This document shows, one piece after another, positions 34,525-43,405 of a DNA stretch of 64,000 bases; position 1 is the stretch's first letter; the number at the start of each line of letters is the position of its first letter. The stretch spans positions 1 to 64,000 of the forward strand of contig CAYMSF010000005.1 of NCBI GenBank assembly GCA_964392985.1, given 5' to 3'. The position numbers and the translations under genes were made by a program. The notes below the pieces were generated by a model. It saw only the letters and a list, made by a program, of their open reading frames with translations. It did not search any database and had not been told where the DNA came from. Source of the DNA: CAYMSF01 sp964392985. GTDB lineage: Bacteria > Verrucomicrobiota > Lentisphaeria > Victivallales > Victivallaceae.

Positions 34525-34842
34525 ATGTACGCAGTTCTCAAAACCGGTGGCAAGCAGTACAAGGTCAAAGCCGATGACTTGTTGGATGTTGAAATGCTTG
34601 ATGGCGAAGTCGGCACGATCGTTAATTTTACTGAAGTTCTTGCTGTTGGTGAAGAAGGTGGAAAATTACAGGTTGGTACCCCGTTGTTGGTTGGTACTTC
34701 TGTTACTGCCACTATTACCGACCAGTTCCGTGGTAAGAAATTGATTGCGTTCAAACAGAAACGCCGTAAAGGTTACCGTCGTAAAGTCGGACACCGCCAG
34801 GAACTGACCAAGGTAAAAATTACCGCGATTAATATCGCCTGA
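34525..34842 (+). CDS. rplU: 50S ribosomal protein L21
   Basis: A 105-aa ribosomal protein with the L21 start MYAVLKTGGKQYKV, the central strand LVGTSVTATITDQFRGKKL and the basic RRKGYRRKVGHRQ tail that binds 23S rRNA. CCAGGAG precedes the ATG. L21 is normally followed by rpmA (L27), but here a terminator and purC follow, so L27 must be encoded elsewhere. Confidence 0.97.
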   Translation: MYAVLKTGGKQYKVKADDLLDVEMLDGEVGTIVNFTEVLAVGEEGGKLQVGTPLLVGTSVTATITDQFRGKKLIAFKQKRRKGYRRKVGHRQELTKVKITAINIA

Positions 34843-34871
34843 GTCTTTTTGTTGCATTTTTCTGTTATACC

Positions 34872-34908
34872 GGTTCCGGCATGAATATTTTGCTGGAACC
34901 TTTTTTTT
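34872..34908 (+). terminator. rplU terminator
   Basis: GGTTCCGGCA (34872-34881) pairs with TGCTGGAACC (34891-34900) with one G-U pair, followed by eight Ts. It lies 30 bases after the rplU stop. Confidence 0.88.
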
Positions 34909-34936
34909 AATGTAATAAACGGGAGACGTTCTGATT

Positions 34937-35836
34937 ATGATTTATGATGCCAACCAAGCGTTAATTAAGAGTGAGATCAATGGCGTCAAGTTGTTGAATC
35001 GCGGCAAGGTACGTGATATCTATGATTTGGGCGACAGTCTGCTTTTTATCGCTACCGACCGTATCAGCGCATTTGATGTTGTTATGCCTAACGGTATTCC
35101 CAATAAGGGAAAAGTCCTTACCCAGATTTCTCTGTTCTGGTTTGAATTGATGCAATGGATGCCGAATCATCTTATTACTGCAGATGTTTCCGGCCGGGAA
35201 GAACTGAAACCGTATTTGAAAGACCTTGCCGGGCGTTCCATGATCGTAAAGAAGGCGAATCCGTTGCCGGTTGAGTGCATTGTTCGCGGCTATCTGGTCG
35301 GCAGCGGCTGGAAGGATTATCAGAAAGACGGCATTGTTTCAGGAATAAAATTACGTTCCGGCTACTGTCAAGCAGAAAAGCTTGATCAGGCTCTCTTCAC
35401 CCCGTCAACCAAGGCGGAACTGGGATTACATGATGAAGCGATTTCATTCGATAAAGTTGAAAAGATTCTCGGCAAAGATGTTGCTGAAGAAATTTCCAGA
35501 CTCTCACTGCAGATTTATCAAACCGCAGCCGATTATGCCTTGACTAAAGGGATTATTCTCGCAGATACTAAATTTGAATTCGGTATACATAACGGCAAAG
35601 TAATTCTCATTGATGAAGTTATGACGCCTGATTCCAGCCGTTTCTGGCCAGCCAGTCAGTATCGTCCCGGCTCAAATCCTCCCAGTCTGGATAAACAGTT
35701 TGTGCGTGATTATCTCGAAACTTTGGACTGGAATAAAACCGCACCCGGTCCGGAACTACCACAAAGCGTGGTTGAGAAAACAGAAGAAAAATATCTTGAG
35801 GCTTATCAGATATTGACCGGAAAAAAACTGGTTTAA
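34937..35836 (+). CDS. purC: SAICAR synthase
   Basis: A 299-aa enzyme that joins aspartate to CAIR in purine synthesis. It is of the longer (yeast Ade1-like) type rather than the ~240-aa bacterial form. Motifs: GKVRDIYDLGDSLLFIATDR at the N-terminus, ECIVRGYLVGSGW, ILADTKFEFG and LIDEVMTPDSSRFW. It is a single gene with its own strong terminator; no other pur genes are near. Confidence 0.96.
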   Translation: MIYDANQALIKSEINGVKLLNRGKVRDIYDLGDSLLFIATDRISAFDVVMPNGIPNKGKVLTQISLFWFELMQWMPNHLITADVSGREELKPYLKDLAGRSMIVKKANPLPVECIVRGYLVGSGWKDYQKDGIVSGIKLRSGYCQAEKLDQALFTPSTKAELGLHDEAISFDKVEKILGKDVAEEISRLSLQIYQTAADYALTKGIILADTKFEFGIHNGKVILIDEVMTPDSSRFWPASQYRPGSNPPSLDKQFVRDYLETLDWNKTAPGPELPQSVVEKTEEKYLEAYQILTGKKLV

Positions 35837-35856
35837 TATCTTGATGTGGTCCCTTG

Positions 35857-35897
35857 ACCGTCCCTGCCATATCCCACCCGGCAGGGGCGGTTTTTTT
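35857..35897 (+). terminator. purC terminator
   Basis: CCGTCCCTGCC (35857-35867) pairs with GGCAGGGGCGG (35879-35889), 11 bp with one G-U, followed by eight Ts. It is located 20 bases after purC. Confidence 0.9.
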
Positions 35898-36006
35898 TCT
35901 TTCAAATCAATTTGTCAGTGCAGAATCTCCAATGTCGAAAATGAATATTCAACGGAGGAAGGGAAGATAAACAGTTTTTATGTTAATATCACAACCGGAC
36001 TCCAGG

Positions 36007-37914
36007 TTATTCCTTCTGTTTTCGACATAAGGTCTTATTAATGGTTAGCATGATATTTTCATTCTGTCCGGGCATACCCTGTATATAACTTAAGAAAGGT
36101 GAGCCGGTAGCATCTACTAACCGCATATCCCATGCCTGTTGTTTTCCAGTTGTCAAAATAGTCTTGCGTTTAAGATAGTAGATGTCTTGATCTTCTGGAA
36201 GAATAAAGCGGGAGATGGGTTGCTTGAGCAGTTTGCTGCGTTCCATCCCCAATAGGCTGGCGGTTGTTAAATTTGCCTCAATAATCAATCCTTTTTCATT
36301 TGTTGTGCAGAAACCGACTGGCGCTAAATCGTAAATGTCAAAATAGAGCTTACTGGCCGCCTCCAGTTCCCCATGCGTCCGGCGTAATTCCTCGTTCTGC
36401 GTTTCCAATTCAATCTGATGTACCCTGAGTTTTTCTTCAACCTTTTTACTTTCGGTGATATCATTGATGGCAATCATGTATTCATCATTTTTGCCGGACG
36501 TTGCCTGCAGATATGCCCAGAATGAGATCCCTTTAGCATTGAGCATTTGCATGTTCCAGTCTTGTCTTTTGCCGGTTACTGAAAGTTTCTTGTGTTTCAG
36601 GTAATAAATATCCTGATCTTCCGGGAAAATAAACCGGGAGATTGGCTGATTGACAAGTTTACTCCGATTTACGCCAAAGAGGTTTGATGCGGTCAAATTG
36701 GCTTCAATGATCAGCCCGTTTTGGTCTATTGTGCAGAATCCAACCGGTGCTAAATCGTAGAGGTCAAAATAGCGTTGTCGCAGTGAATCCAATTCCTCAT
36801 ATGTCCGGCGTTGTTCGACGTTCTGCATTTCAAGTTCAATCTGGTGTACACGAAGTGCTTCTTCAGTTTGTTTATGCTCGGTTACATCTTTGGCAATGCA
36901 ATATATCAATTTTTCGTCAGGCACAGGTGCCGCTGTCCATTGTAAATAGCGAATTTCCCCGTTTTTGTGAATATAACGATTTTCGAAATCAATACATAGA
37001 TTTCCTTTGGCAAGACTTGCCATCTCTGTATTGTTTCTGACGTGATCATCGGGGTGAACGAAATTCAAGAATGGTTTTGCCAGTAATTCCTCACTATTAT
37101 ATCCCAGCGTCTTTTCCCAGGTTGGATTTACAAATTTAAAATAACCATCCATTCCGGCAACGCTTATTAGATGAGGTGACATATTTACGATGCGATCATA
37201 TTTTTCCTCCAGTTTCTTGCGTGAGGTAATGTCGATAAAGAAACCTACCAGACCTTCGATCTTCCCTTCCTGATCGAATATCGGAATTTTTGACATAATA
37301 CCCCATTTGGTCTTCCGGCTGCCGGGAATAAAACATTCACGGTTTAAAATACTTTTCCCGTCGGCAATAACTTGTTTATCCATTTCCGCATTGATTATTG
37401 CCTCGTTTTGTGGCAATAAATCGGAGTCCCTCTTGCCCATGACCGAATAATTTATATCTAAAGAGAGATTTTTTAAAAATGCTTCGCTAGCGGTTATATA
37501 TCTTAAATCAGTACCCTTTATGTAAAAGATAGAGGGCAGAGAGGAAAGCATTGCTCCGATAATCAGTTTTGCGTCAGAAAGTTCTTTAATCATACTCATA
37601 ATACCGGAAACTATCGTTGCTTGACGATTTATATTTTTATCCTTATCGCCGCCGAGAATGAAATTGATACTTGCCCCCAGTGGAGAGAGATTTATTTCAG
37701 ATATTTTTTTATCCGGTACTAAATCAGAAATTTCACTTACGGATATATCGAGAACTCTGGCAAGCATTCTTATTTTAGCCTCGGATGGTATTCGTTTGGC
37801 ATTTTCCCATGCTCCAAGAGTTATTCTGGATATCCCCATCTTTTTTGCTAATTCTTCGCCAGTAATTTTTTTGCGTTTGCGAATGGTTTTAAGCTTTTCT
37901 ATATACAGTTCCAT
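36007..37914 (-). CDS. XRE-type HTH regulator with four PAS domains
   Basis: A 635-aa protein. Residues ~5-60 are an XRE/Cro helix-turn-helix (KITGEELAKKMGISRITLGA). Four PAS/PAC sensor domains follow at roughly 110-235, 240-355, 380-495 and 515-630. PAS3 and PAS4 are near copies of each other (both contain YDLAPVGFCT and GLIIEANLT and the PISRFI.PEDQDIYYLK segment), so they arose by tandem duplication. There is no histidine kinase, GGDEF or other output domain. DNA binding therefore looks like the output, a one-component sensor. Ligands are unknown. A palindrome upstream may be its own operator. Confidence 0.85.
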   Translation of the reverse strand: MELYIEKLKTIRKRKKITGEELAKKMGISRITLGAWENAKRIPSEAKIRMLARVLDISVSEISDLVPDKKISEINLSPLGASINFILGGDKDKNINRQATIVSGIMSMIKELSDAKLIIGAMLSSLPSIFYIKGTDLRYITASEAFLKNLSLDINYSVMGKRDSDLLPQNEAIINAEMDKQVIADGKSILNRECFIPGSRKTKWGIMSKIPIFDQEGKIEGLVGFFIDITSRKKLEEKYDRIVNMSPHLISVAGMDGYFKFVNPTWEKTLGYNSEELLAKPFLNFVHPDDHVRNNTEMASLAKGNLCIDFENRYIHKNGEIRYLQWTAAPVPDEKLIYCIAKDVTEHKQTEEALRVHQIELEMQNVEQRRTYEELDSLRQRYFDLYDLAPVGFCTIDQNGLIIEANLTASNLFGVNRSKLVNQPISRFIFPEDQDIYYLKHKKLSVTGKRQDWNMQMLNAKGISFWAYLQATSGKNDEYMIAINDITESKKVEEKLRVHQIELETQNEELRRTHGELEAASKLYFDIYDLAPVGFCTTNEKGLIIEANLTTASLLGMERSKLLKQPISRFILPEDQDIYYLKRKTILTTGKQQAWDMRLVDATGSPFLSYIQGMPGQNENIMLTINKTLCRKQKE

Positions 37915-38252
37915 AATACCTGAATCCTCTTATATGCAGTCGTTTAAAATATGTAATATTTTACATTAATTGATAAATAATAATACTTATAATGAAATAA
38001 TTCAAGATATATTATGCAATATTAACGATTTATTAATACTGTGTGGTATGTTACTTGCATGAAGCGAGGTAAGGTTTCTAAAGTGTTTGAGTAATATTTT
38101 GTTAAGAGGCTGATTGCGTATAGGAACTTATGAAAAGTCACGAAAAGGTAGTTTGTATTCTATGTCTGTGTATCGCTGATTGGAGATAGATAATAGTGAA
38201 ACATTGACCTTATTGTTTTGTAATTCGCCCAACGAAAATTGGGATATTGCGT
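37915..38252. other. Gene-free spacer upstream of the XRE-PAS gene
   Basis: 338 AT-rich bases between the start of the XRE-PAS gene and the stop of the J-domain gene, both on the minus strand. Apart from the palindrome at 37951-37966 nothing definite is visible: no open frame, tRNA or strong terminator. Confidence 0.5.
37951..37966 (-). promoter_or_regulatory. Possible operator palindrome before the XRE-PAS gene
   Basis: ATGTAA-TATT-TTACAT is a perfect 6-bp inverted repeat with a 4-base centre, 37 bases before the start codon of the XRE-PAS gene. Size and place fit a Cro/XRE dimer site for self-regulation, but AT-rich DNA makes such sites common by chance. Confidence 0.35.
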
Positions 38253-39047
38253 TTATTCTTTAAGTTGTCGTTTCTTGCGCTCATTTTGCTCTTTTTCCAA
38301 TTTTGTCAGCATACGATTCATCTGTTGTATAAGTTTTTGGTCGGTATCGGTAATGAAAGTACTTTCAGGCTTTTCAAAGAAACCGCTGAGCATTGACCAT
38401 AATGGACGGTGTGCCTTTTTTACAAATTCAAATTCCCGTTTAATCCGGAACATATTTTGGGCTGGAATACGGTTGTGTCCCATAGCGAGCGCGGTACGAT
38501 AATGACGCTTAGCTTGTTCATAGTCCTTAATCATCGCTAAACACCTGGCAAGGTAAACCCGGAAGATGATATTATGCGGCGACATTGAGACAGCATTCAG
38601 CAAAAAAGGTTTGGCCGCCATTGCGCGCTTTTCGAAAAAAAGATTTTTGCCTTCCCTGAAGGTTATAAAAATTTCGGTTTTAGCAAGGTCAAGAAGTATG
38701 GTTGCTAAAGAGGTATTAATCGGGTAGGTGTTTCCGACGATGATTTCCTCAAGAATATCATCTGCAGCCGTATCCATAATTGAATTTTGGTCGTCAGTTG
38801 CAGTTGTTACGTTAGAATTTCTTCCATCAGAGATACATGCATCATAACGGTGTTTCTTTTCCGGATCAGATAACACATCGAAGGCATTTACAACGCGCTT
38901 GAATTCCTCTGTTTTGTCAGATGAATTATTAAACAGGTCAGGATGGCATTCTTTAGCTCTGCGGTAGTATGCCTTCTTGATTTGCTGGAAATTGCTACTA
39001 CCGTCAATCCCCAGTATTTCGTAGTAATTTTGTTCACAGACAAGCAT
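38253..39047 (-). CDS. J-domain protein with TPR-like region
   Basis: A 264-aa protein. Residues ~5-70 are a DnaJ J-domain: NYYEILGIDGSS, AYYRRAKECHPDLF with the HPD tripeptide that stimulates DnaK, and AFDVLSDPEKKHRYDA. The middle (about 130-205) looks like tetratricopeptide-type helices (AVSMSPHNIIFRVYLARCLA, DYEQAKRHYRTALAMG). The C-terminus is a charged coil. It lacks the Gly/Phe and zinc regions of true DnaJ, so it is a specialised co-chaperone. It lies 340 bp from its neighbours on one side and 243 on the other. Confidence 0.85.
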   Translation of the reverse strand: MLVCEQNYYEILGIDGSSNFQQIKKAYYRRAKECHPDLFNNSSDKTEEFKRVVNAFDVLSDPEKKHRYDACISDGRNSNVTTATDDQNSIMDTAADDILEEIIVGNTYPINTSLATILLDLAKTEIFITFREGKNLFFEKRAMAAKPFLLNAVSMSPHNIIFRVYLARCLAMIKDYEQAKRHYRTALAMGHNRIPAQNMFRIKREFEFVKKAHRPLWSMLSGFFEKPESTFITDTDQKLIQQMNRMLTKLEKEQNERKKRQLKE

Positions 39048-39290
39048 TATTTATCCGGCAATTATAAACTTATGCGGTTGCTATTGTATTCACTTGACGG
39101 TATTATAGGTTTGTTTTTTCAAAAATCAATGTCCTAACGTTTATAGTGGCAATAATGACAAGAGATTAAATTCTTGCAGACAGTTGATTATGCATTTCTA
39201 GGGCATGGCATCAGCATGAACATAAACCTTGGATGTTAATTCATAAATATCAGTGTTCGGGGTATTATGATGAAATGGTAAAGACTGTAA

Positions 39291-39641
39291 TTACTCGTTG
39301 TTTTCCTGTTCCGGGTCAGATTTGTAGGCTATCTGCTGCAAATGATACTTGGAAACTTGTTCACGCAAAAGAAGATTAAACTGTTTTATTTCCTCGCCGG
39401 ATCGTGATACTACCACTGCGATTATGACGGTCCAGATGGCAACACAAAAAATTGCAAATGAGTTGAGGACAACGCCTGCAATAGCTTCATTTTTTGTTTT
39501 GTTTTGTTTTGTTTTTGCGGCGATGTCAACAATTCCCAGAACAAGTCCAAGTACGGATGGAATAACTGTCAAATAGCCAAGCAAAGGCAACAGACCCACC
39601 AGAACGCTAATAACTCCGATAACAAGTGAAGCAATACCCAT
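39291..39641 (-). CDS. Small DUF4190-type membrane protein
   Basis: A 116-aa protein with two to three predicted helices: ASLVIGVISVLVGLLPLLGY, VLGLVLGIVDIAA, then after a short loop FAIFCVAIWTVIIAVVV. The loop is encoded by a TTTTG tandem repeat. It follows ftsZ by 25 bases on the same strand, so it may share the ftsA-ftsZ transcript. The family has no known function; a membrane role in division is only a positional guess. Confidence 0.68.
   Translation of the reverse strand: MGIASLVIGVISVLVGLLPLLGYLTVIPSVLGLVLGIVDIAAKTKQNKTKNEAIAGVVLNSFAIFCVAIWTVIIAVVVSRSGEEIKQFNLLLREQVSKYHLQQIAYKSDPEQENNE
39492..39511. repeat. TTTTG pentanucleotide tandem repeat inside a gene
   Basis: Four perfect TTTTG units flanked by further T runs, inside the coding strand of the DUF4190-type gene (encoding KTKQNKTKN). 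A gain or loss of one unit would shift the reading frame. Confidence 0.8.
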
Positions 39642-39666
39642 ATATTTATCTCATTTCTACAGAAAA

Positions 39667-40824
39667 TTATTCTCCGCGATCAATTTTAACCAGTTGACGC
39701 GAGAAAGTCGGAAAATCGAAATCAACTCCATTGTAAATCCATGGGGTTGAATTAAGGAATATCCCCTTAGAAACGTCTTGCAATGGCAACTCTTCCTGGA
39801 CAGTTGTAGTGGGTGTAGTCTTTCCCCGTTTAAATGGTTCATTAGATTTTGTTGTTCGGACTGGTTCTGCAACTATTGTTTGGTCAAACTTTACTGTAAT
39901 GGCTGTGATTTGAACGTTTTCTTCGTATGACGGGTCTGTATTAACACCAACGATGACCCGAGAATCATCTCTAAGGAATTTTGACAGAGCCTCAAACGTT
40001 AATTTGGTTTCGCCGAGATTTAGATTGTTGCCCCCAGTGATGACTATGAATACGGCATCAGCATCGAACAATTGTCCAGTGCCGCCGAGTAATGGAGCCT
40101 CCAACATCCGTTCCAACGCCAAATGACAACGATTTAAACCGTCCTGGGCAGACGCGGAGCCGACGCCGATACTGCAAACGCTTTTTTTCTGATGCAGAAT
40201 AAAATTCAAATCAGAAAAATCAGTGGTGATAAGGTTCTGGCACCGCATGATTTCGCTGATGCCTAGAACTGCCTTTGCCACTTCAATATCGGCCTGTTTA
40301 AACGCCTGAGTTATCGGGCAATCCGGGGGTAACGAGGCAAATAACAAATCATTAGGGAGACAAATCAAAACATCTACCGCAGGAAGTAGTTCTCTGATTC
40401 CGCTTTCAGCGAGATGGAGTTTGCTATGTCCTTCCAGGGTGAACGGTATTGTCATGATGAATATTGTACGCAACTTGAGACGTCTGGCAACACTGGCAAA
40501 AATCGGCGCTCCGCCGGTTCCAGTACCACCGCCGAGTCCACCAACAACGATCAATAACGACGTTGTGCTTAAGATTTCTTCAATTTTAGCCCGTTCCCTG
40601 CTGATTGAACGTTGACCTAGCAAAACATCGCCACCGCAACCATTACCGTTACGACAACTGATGTCAGCAACAAATTTATTTTGCACCGTGCAGCGATTTA
40701 TCGCCTCTTCATCAGTATCAAACGCGACGATATTCAACCACGATGCCTGCGGCAACGTTGCAAGTTGCGCAACTATTTTGCAGCCGGAGTTACCCAGCCC
40801 GACAACTGTTACAATTTTTGACAT
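39667..40824 (-). CDS. ftsZ: Divergent cell division protein FtsZ
   Basis: A 385-aa tubulin-like GTPase started at 40824 (MSKIVTVVGLGNSG; AGGT upstream), seven bases after ftsA. The tubulin signature GGGTGTG is at residues 98-104, and the N-terminal G1 loop GLGNSGCKIV and a late ITGGNNLNLGETK strand fit FtsZ. Several usually fixed positions differ, for example FDTDEEAINRC in place of the common NTD..AL, and the T7 region is hard to align. FtsZ polymerises into the division ring. Pairing with ftsA supports the assignment. Confidence 0.85.
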   Translation of the reverse strand: MSKIVTVVGLGNSGCKIVAQLATLPQASWLNIVAFDTDEEAINRCTVQNKFVADISCRNGNGCGGDVLLGQRSISRERAKIEEILSTTSLLIVVGGLGGGTGTGGAPIFASVARRLKLRTIFIMTIPFTLEGHSKLHLAESGIRELLPAVDVLICLPNDLLFASLPPDCPITQAFKQADIEVAKAVLGISEIMRCQNLITTDFSDLNFILHQKKSVCSIGVGSASAQDGLNRCHLALERMLEAPLLGGTGQLFDADAVFIVITGGNNLNLGETKLTFEALSKFLRDDSRVIVGVNTDPSYEENVQITAITVKFDQTIVAEPVRTTKSNEPFKRGKTTPTTTVQEELPLQDVSKGIFLNSTPWIYNGVDFDFPTFSRQLVKIDRGE

Positions 40825-40831
40825 AATTAAC

Positions 40832-42109
40832 CTAAATTTTAATTGCACCTTTTGCATCGCGGATATGTTTCCACATCGAACCGGCCATGCGGTCAATGCC
40901 GCTAACAATATAGTTAATCAAACCCCGTTTTTCCTGCCCTGAATTATTGATGAGGCAGGCCAGTCCGAAACGAAGACCTCCCCAAATGTTGCTGTACCGC
41001 GGATCTTCAATCCCGGTTACAGCGCCGGCGGCTTCAAATGGTTGACCTATTCTGACTGGAAAATCGAATGTGGTACGAAAAATTTCCGCAGTTCTGGGGA
41101 ATAAGGCCGCGCCGCCGGAAATAATTCCGCCCGCCCCGAGATTATTCATAATTGCCAAATCTTTAATTTTCTGATGAATTATTTGGAAAGTCTCTTTTAA
41201 CCTTAGATCAATTATTTTTTCAATTGACGACATCGGGATTTTGCGAATATTCCCGATATTGGTTCTTAATTCTATAGAACCATGACGTTCTTTGATATGA
41301 TTAGCAATACTGCCGTCGAAGAGCATTTTCCGGCAGTTGGAAATTGGCAGATCCAATCCAATGGATAAGTCGTTGGCGACATGGTCAAAACCGATAGGAA
41401 TGACACCGCTGGCCAGTGCTCCTTGATTAAAAATGGCGATGTATTCTGTTGTTCCAGCACCCATGTCAACCAGCAACACTCCCTGTTCCTGTTCTTCATC
41501 TGTTAAAACGCCGTAGGCAACAGACAGCCCGCTGAAGACCATTTCGAGATCATTATCAAAACCGGCATCACGCATAACCACTTTAAAATTGCTGAGCCGA
41601 TTGCTGTCACCATGGATTATATGGACAACCGCTTCCATTTTATTGGCTATGAGATCTACGGGATTCCTCACTCTAGTAGCGCTATCAATCATGAAATAAG
41701 ATGGAATCGTATTGATTTTTACCCGTTCAATCGGTAGTTGCGTTATCATCGCATTATTCTCGGCTTCGGCAAGTTCATCAACAGTTATCCGACGGTCTTC
41801 GGAATTGATAAAGACGGTACCAACACCTTGATGAGAACTTATATTTGAACTGGTAATCGTCATTACGATTATATCACTGTTGTTTATCTGCCGGTGGCAG
41901 GATTTATCGGCTTCAGCCAGGACATTAATTAGAATATCCGTTGCCTTTTGCATGTCGCAAATTTCACCTTTGCATACGGAATTGTCGGACGGTGACTCGG
42001 CACGTCCTATTACTGTTAGCTTACCATCGGTATTACTCTCCCCGACTAAAACACATATTTTTGAAGTCCCTATTTCTACCGCGGTAATAATTTTTTTATG
42101 CTGAAACAT
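40832..42109 (-). CDS. ftsA: Cell division protein FtsA
   Basis: A 425-aa actin-like ATPase that tethers FtsZ to the membrane. The ATG at 42109 is preferred over 42127 because GGGG lies nine bases upstream of it. Motifs: TAVEIGTSKICVLVGE (phosphate 1), the inserted 1C domain (ENNAMITQLPIERVKIN), LLVDMGAGTTEYIAIF (phosphate 2) and GGIISGGAALFP (adenosine). The C-terminus NYIVSGIDRMAGSMW is the likely amphipathic membrane helix. No ftsQ, ddl or mur gene is next to it; upstream is a 530-bp gap with an inverted-repeat element. Confidence 0.92.
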   Translation of the reverse strand: MFQHKKIITAVEIGTSKICVLVGESNTDGKLTVIGRAESPSDNSVCKGEICDMQKATDILINVLAEADKSCHRQINNSDIIVMTITSSNISSHQGVGTVFINSEDRRITVDELAEAENNAMITQLPIERVKINTIPSYFMIDSATRVRNPVDLIANKMEAVVHIIHGDSNRLSNFKVVMRDAGFDNDLEMVFSGLSVAYGVLTDEEQEQGVLLVDMGAGTTEYIAIFNQGALASGVIPIGFDHVANDLSIGLDLPISNCRKMLFDGSIANHIKERHGSIELRTNIGNIRKIPMSSIEKIIDLRLKETFQIIHQKIKDLAIMNNLGAGGIISGGAALFPRTAEIFRTTFDFPVRIGQPFEAAGAVTGIEDPRYSNIWGGLRFGLACLINNSGQEKRGLINYIVSGIDRMAGSMWKHIRDAKGAIKI

Positions 42110-42311
42110 TACTAATGCCCCATTCAAAACATATTGTTAAAATACTGGCTATACATTGCACAATCTGAGATTATGATAAACAATGGCATCTACACTGAAA
42201 CAAAAATATGTCAAAACGACAAAAATGCTAATCAGTTTACAAAAAAAAATGCTTATTTTATAAATTGATACCGCATTTTGTCGTAATCGAAAGGATTATG
42301 CACTGAGAGGT

Positions 42312-42599
42312 TATACTCTATAAGATTGAAATTTTTAAATAGATTGCGAGACAAGCGTCTTACAGTCGTCTTTATCTCATTACAGTTCGGCTTTTTTAAT
42401 CCCGACGGGATAACACGTTTATAGTAAAATCAATCAAATCCACCTGCGACCATTTCAGGGTCGAACAATCCGCGGTATTTCGTACTATAAACGTTTGATG
42501 CCGCCGGCATCATCTAAAATTTATAATCAGCCATTACATAAAAATCCAATCCACAATCCTACTCGTCTAATTAAAAATTTCAACCTTTTATAGAGTATA
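42312..42599. mobile_element. MITE-like element with long terminal inverted repeats
   Basis: A 288-bp non-coding element between ftsA and the secreted-protein gene. Its ends match in inverted orientation: TATACTCTATAA (42312-42323) with TTATAGAGTATA (42588-42599), then TTGAAATTTTTAA (42326-42338) with TTAAAAATTTCAA (42571-42583). These give 25 paired bases broken only by a 2-4 base bulge, and a weaker match continues inward. Inside are a perfect 12-bp inverted repeat, ACGTTTATAGTA (42415-42426) and TACTATAAACGT (42483-42494), and palindromes at 42399-42411, 42447-42463 and 42498-42512. No transposase. It fills most of the 530-base gene-free region. Confidence 0.65.
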
Positions 42600-42639
42600 G
42601 TATAAAATTATGTGACTGAAAAGTAAAGTATATTCAAGT

Positions 42640-43401
42640 CTACCAATTTAACTCTTGATCCTGTGATAGGTTTTCAACCCGTTCATTAATTATTTTATCG
42701 GCATTATTTTTCCGCATTTCATAAACTTGTCTTAACGCTTTCACCCGTTTCTCCAGATCTTCGAGGTTTGCTCTGGATTGTTCCTGTCTGGCATAAAACT
42801 CTTTTGCTGTCTGCTCTTTAAGTTGTGTCTGATATTTAATTTTCTCATCCGGTGTCTGAGCCTTTTTCATCTTGGTCAGTGTCTCATTAAAGGCTGGAGA
42901 ACCATCACGTTCCTGTTTTCTGTAATCAATTACTTTCTCGCGTATTTCCTTGCGGAATTTTTCCGGGTCGTTCTTGTATAGTTCATACATTTTCTTTTTT
43001 TCTTCAGGAGAAAGTGACTGGAAAAACTTTTTTACTGGCGGGTAATCCAGTTCTTTTCCAGTGAAGTTGCTCTTATTGTCTTTTCTGTTTTGCCTGCCTG
43101 GATTATCGTTGATATTTGATTTGGAGTCAGCAACATTTTCTTTTATTGCGGTCTTCATTTCATTGTAATTTCTGTTCCCGCCCTTATTGCCAAAAGGACG
43201 ATCACCTTTTTTTTTGTTTTCCTGCCGCAAATCATTCTTCCCGTCTTTGTTCTTATTTGCGTCGGTAATAGTGGAAGAATTGTTTGACGCCGCTGAAATG
43301 GCAGTATTTCCGTTAGAAGTGACGGTGGAATCTTCGGACCAAATCGTGCCGGCATGCAATGCAACGATCGCAAATACCAATACGCCTAAATGCTTTTTCA
43401 T
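42640..43401 (-). CDS. Secreted Asn/Lys-rich helical protein of the sigma-factor operon
   Basis: A 253-aa protein started at 43401, where GGAGG lies just before the ATG and a signal peptide follows (MKKHLGVLVFAIVALHAGTI). The longer upstream frame would run into the anti-sigma gene. The first third is low-complexity (Asn, Lys, Ser, Asp). The C-terminal ~110 residues are highly charged and helical (SPEEKKKMYELYKNDPEKF, RVKALRQVYEMRKNNADKII), like periplasmic coiled-coil sensors of the Spy/CpxP or DUF3106 kind. It is four bases from the anti-sigma gene, so it may be a client or ligand of this signalling cassette. No enzyme motif is seen. Confidence 0.7.
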   Translation of the reverse strand: MKKHLGVLVFAIVALHAGTIWSEDSTVTSNGNTAISAASNNSSTITDANKNKDGKNDLRQENKKKGDRPFGNKGGNRNYNEMKTAIKENVADSKSNINDNPGRQNRKDNKSNFTGKELDYPPVKKFFQSLSPEEKKKMYELYKNDPEKFRKEIREKVIDYRKQERDGSPAFNETLTKMKKAQTPDEKIKYQTQLKEQTAKEFYARQEQSRANLEDLEKRVKALRQVYEMRKNNADKIINERVENLSQDQELNW

Positions 43402-43405
43402 ATTA

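Noticed and set aside
39134..39145. AACGTTTATAGT near the J-domain gene, similar to the inner arm of the 42.3-kb element
   Set aside because: No inverted partner or flanking similarity was found nearby, so it is not called as a second copy.
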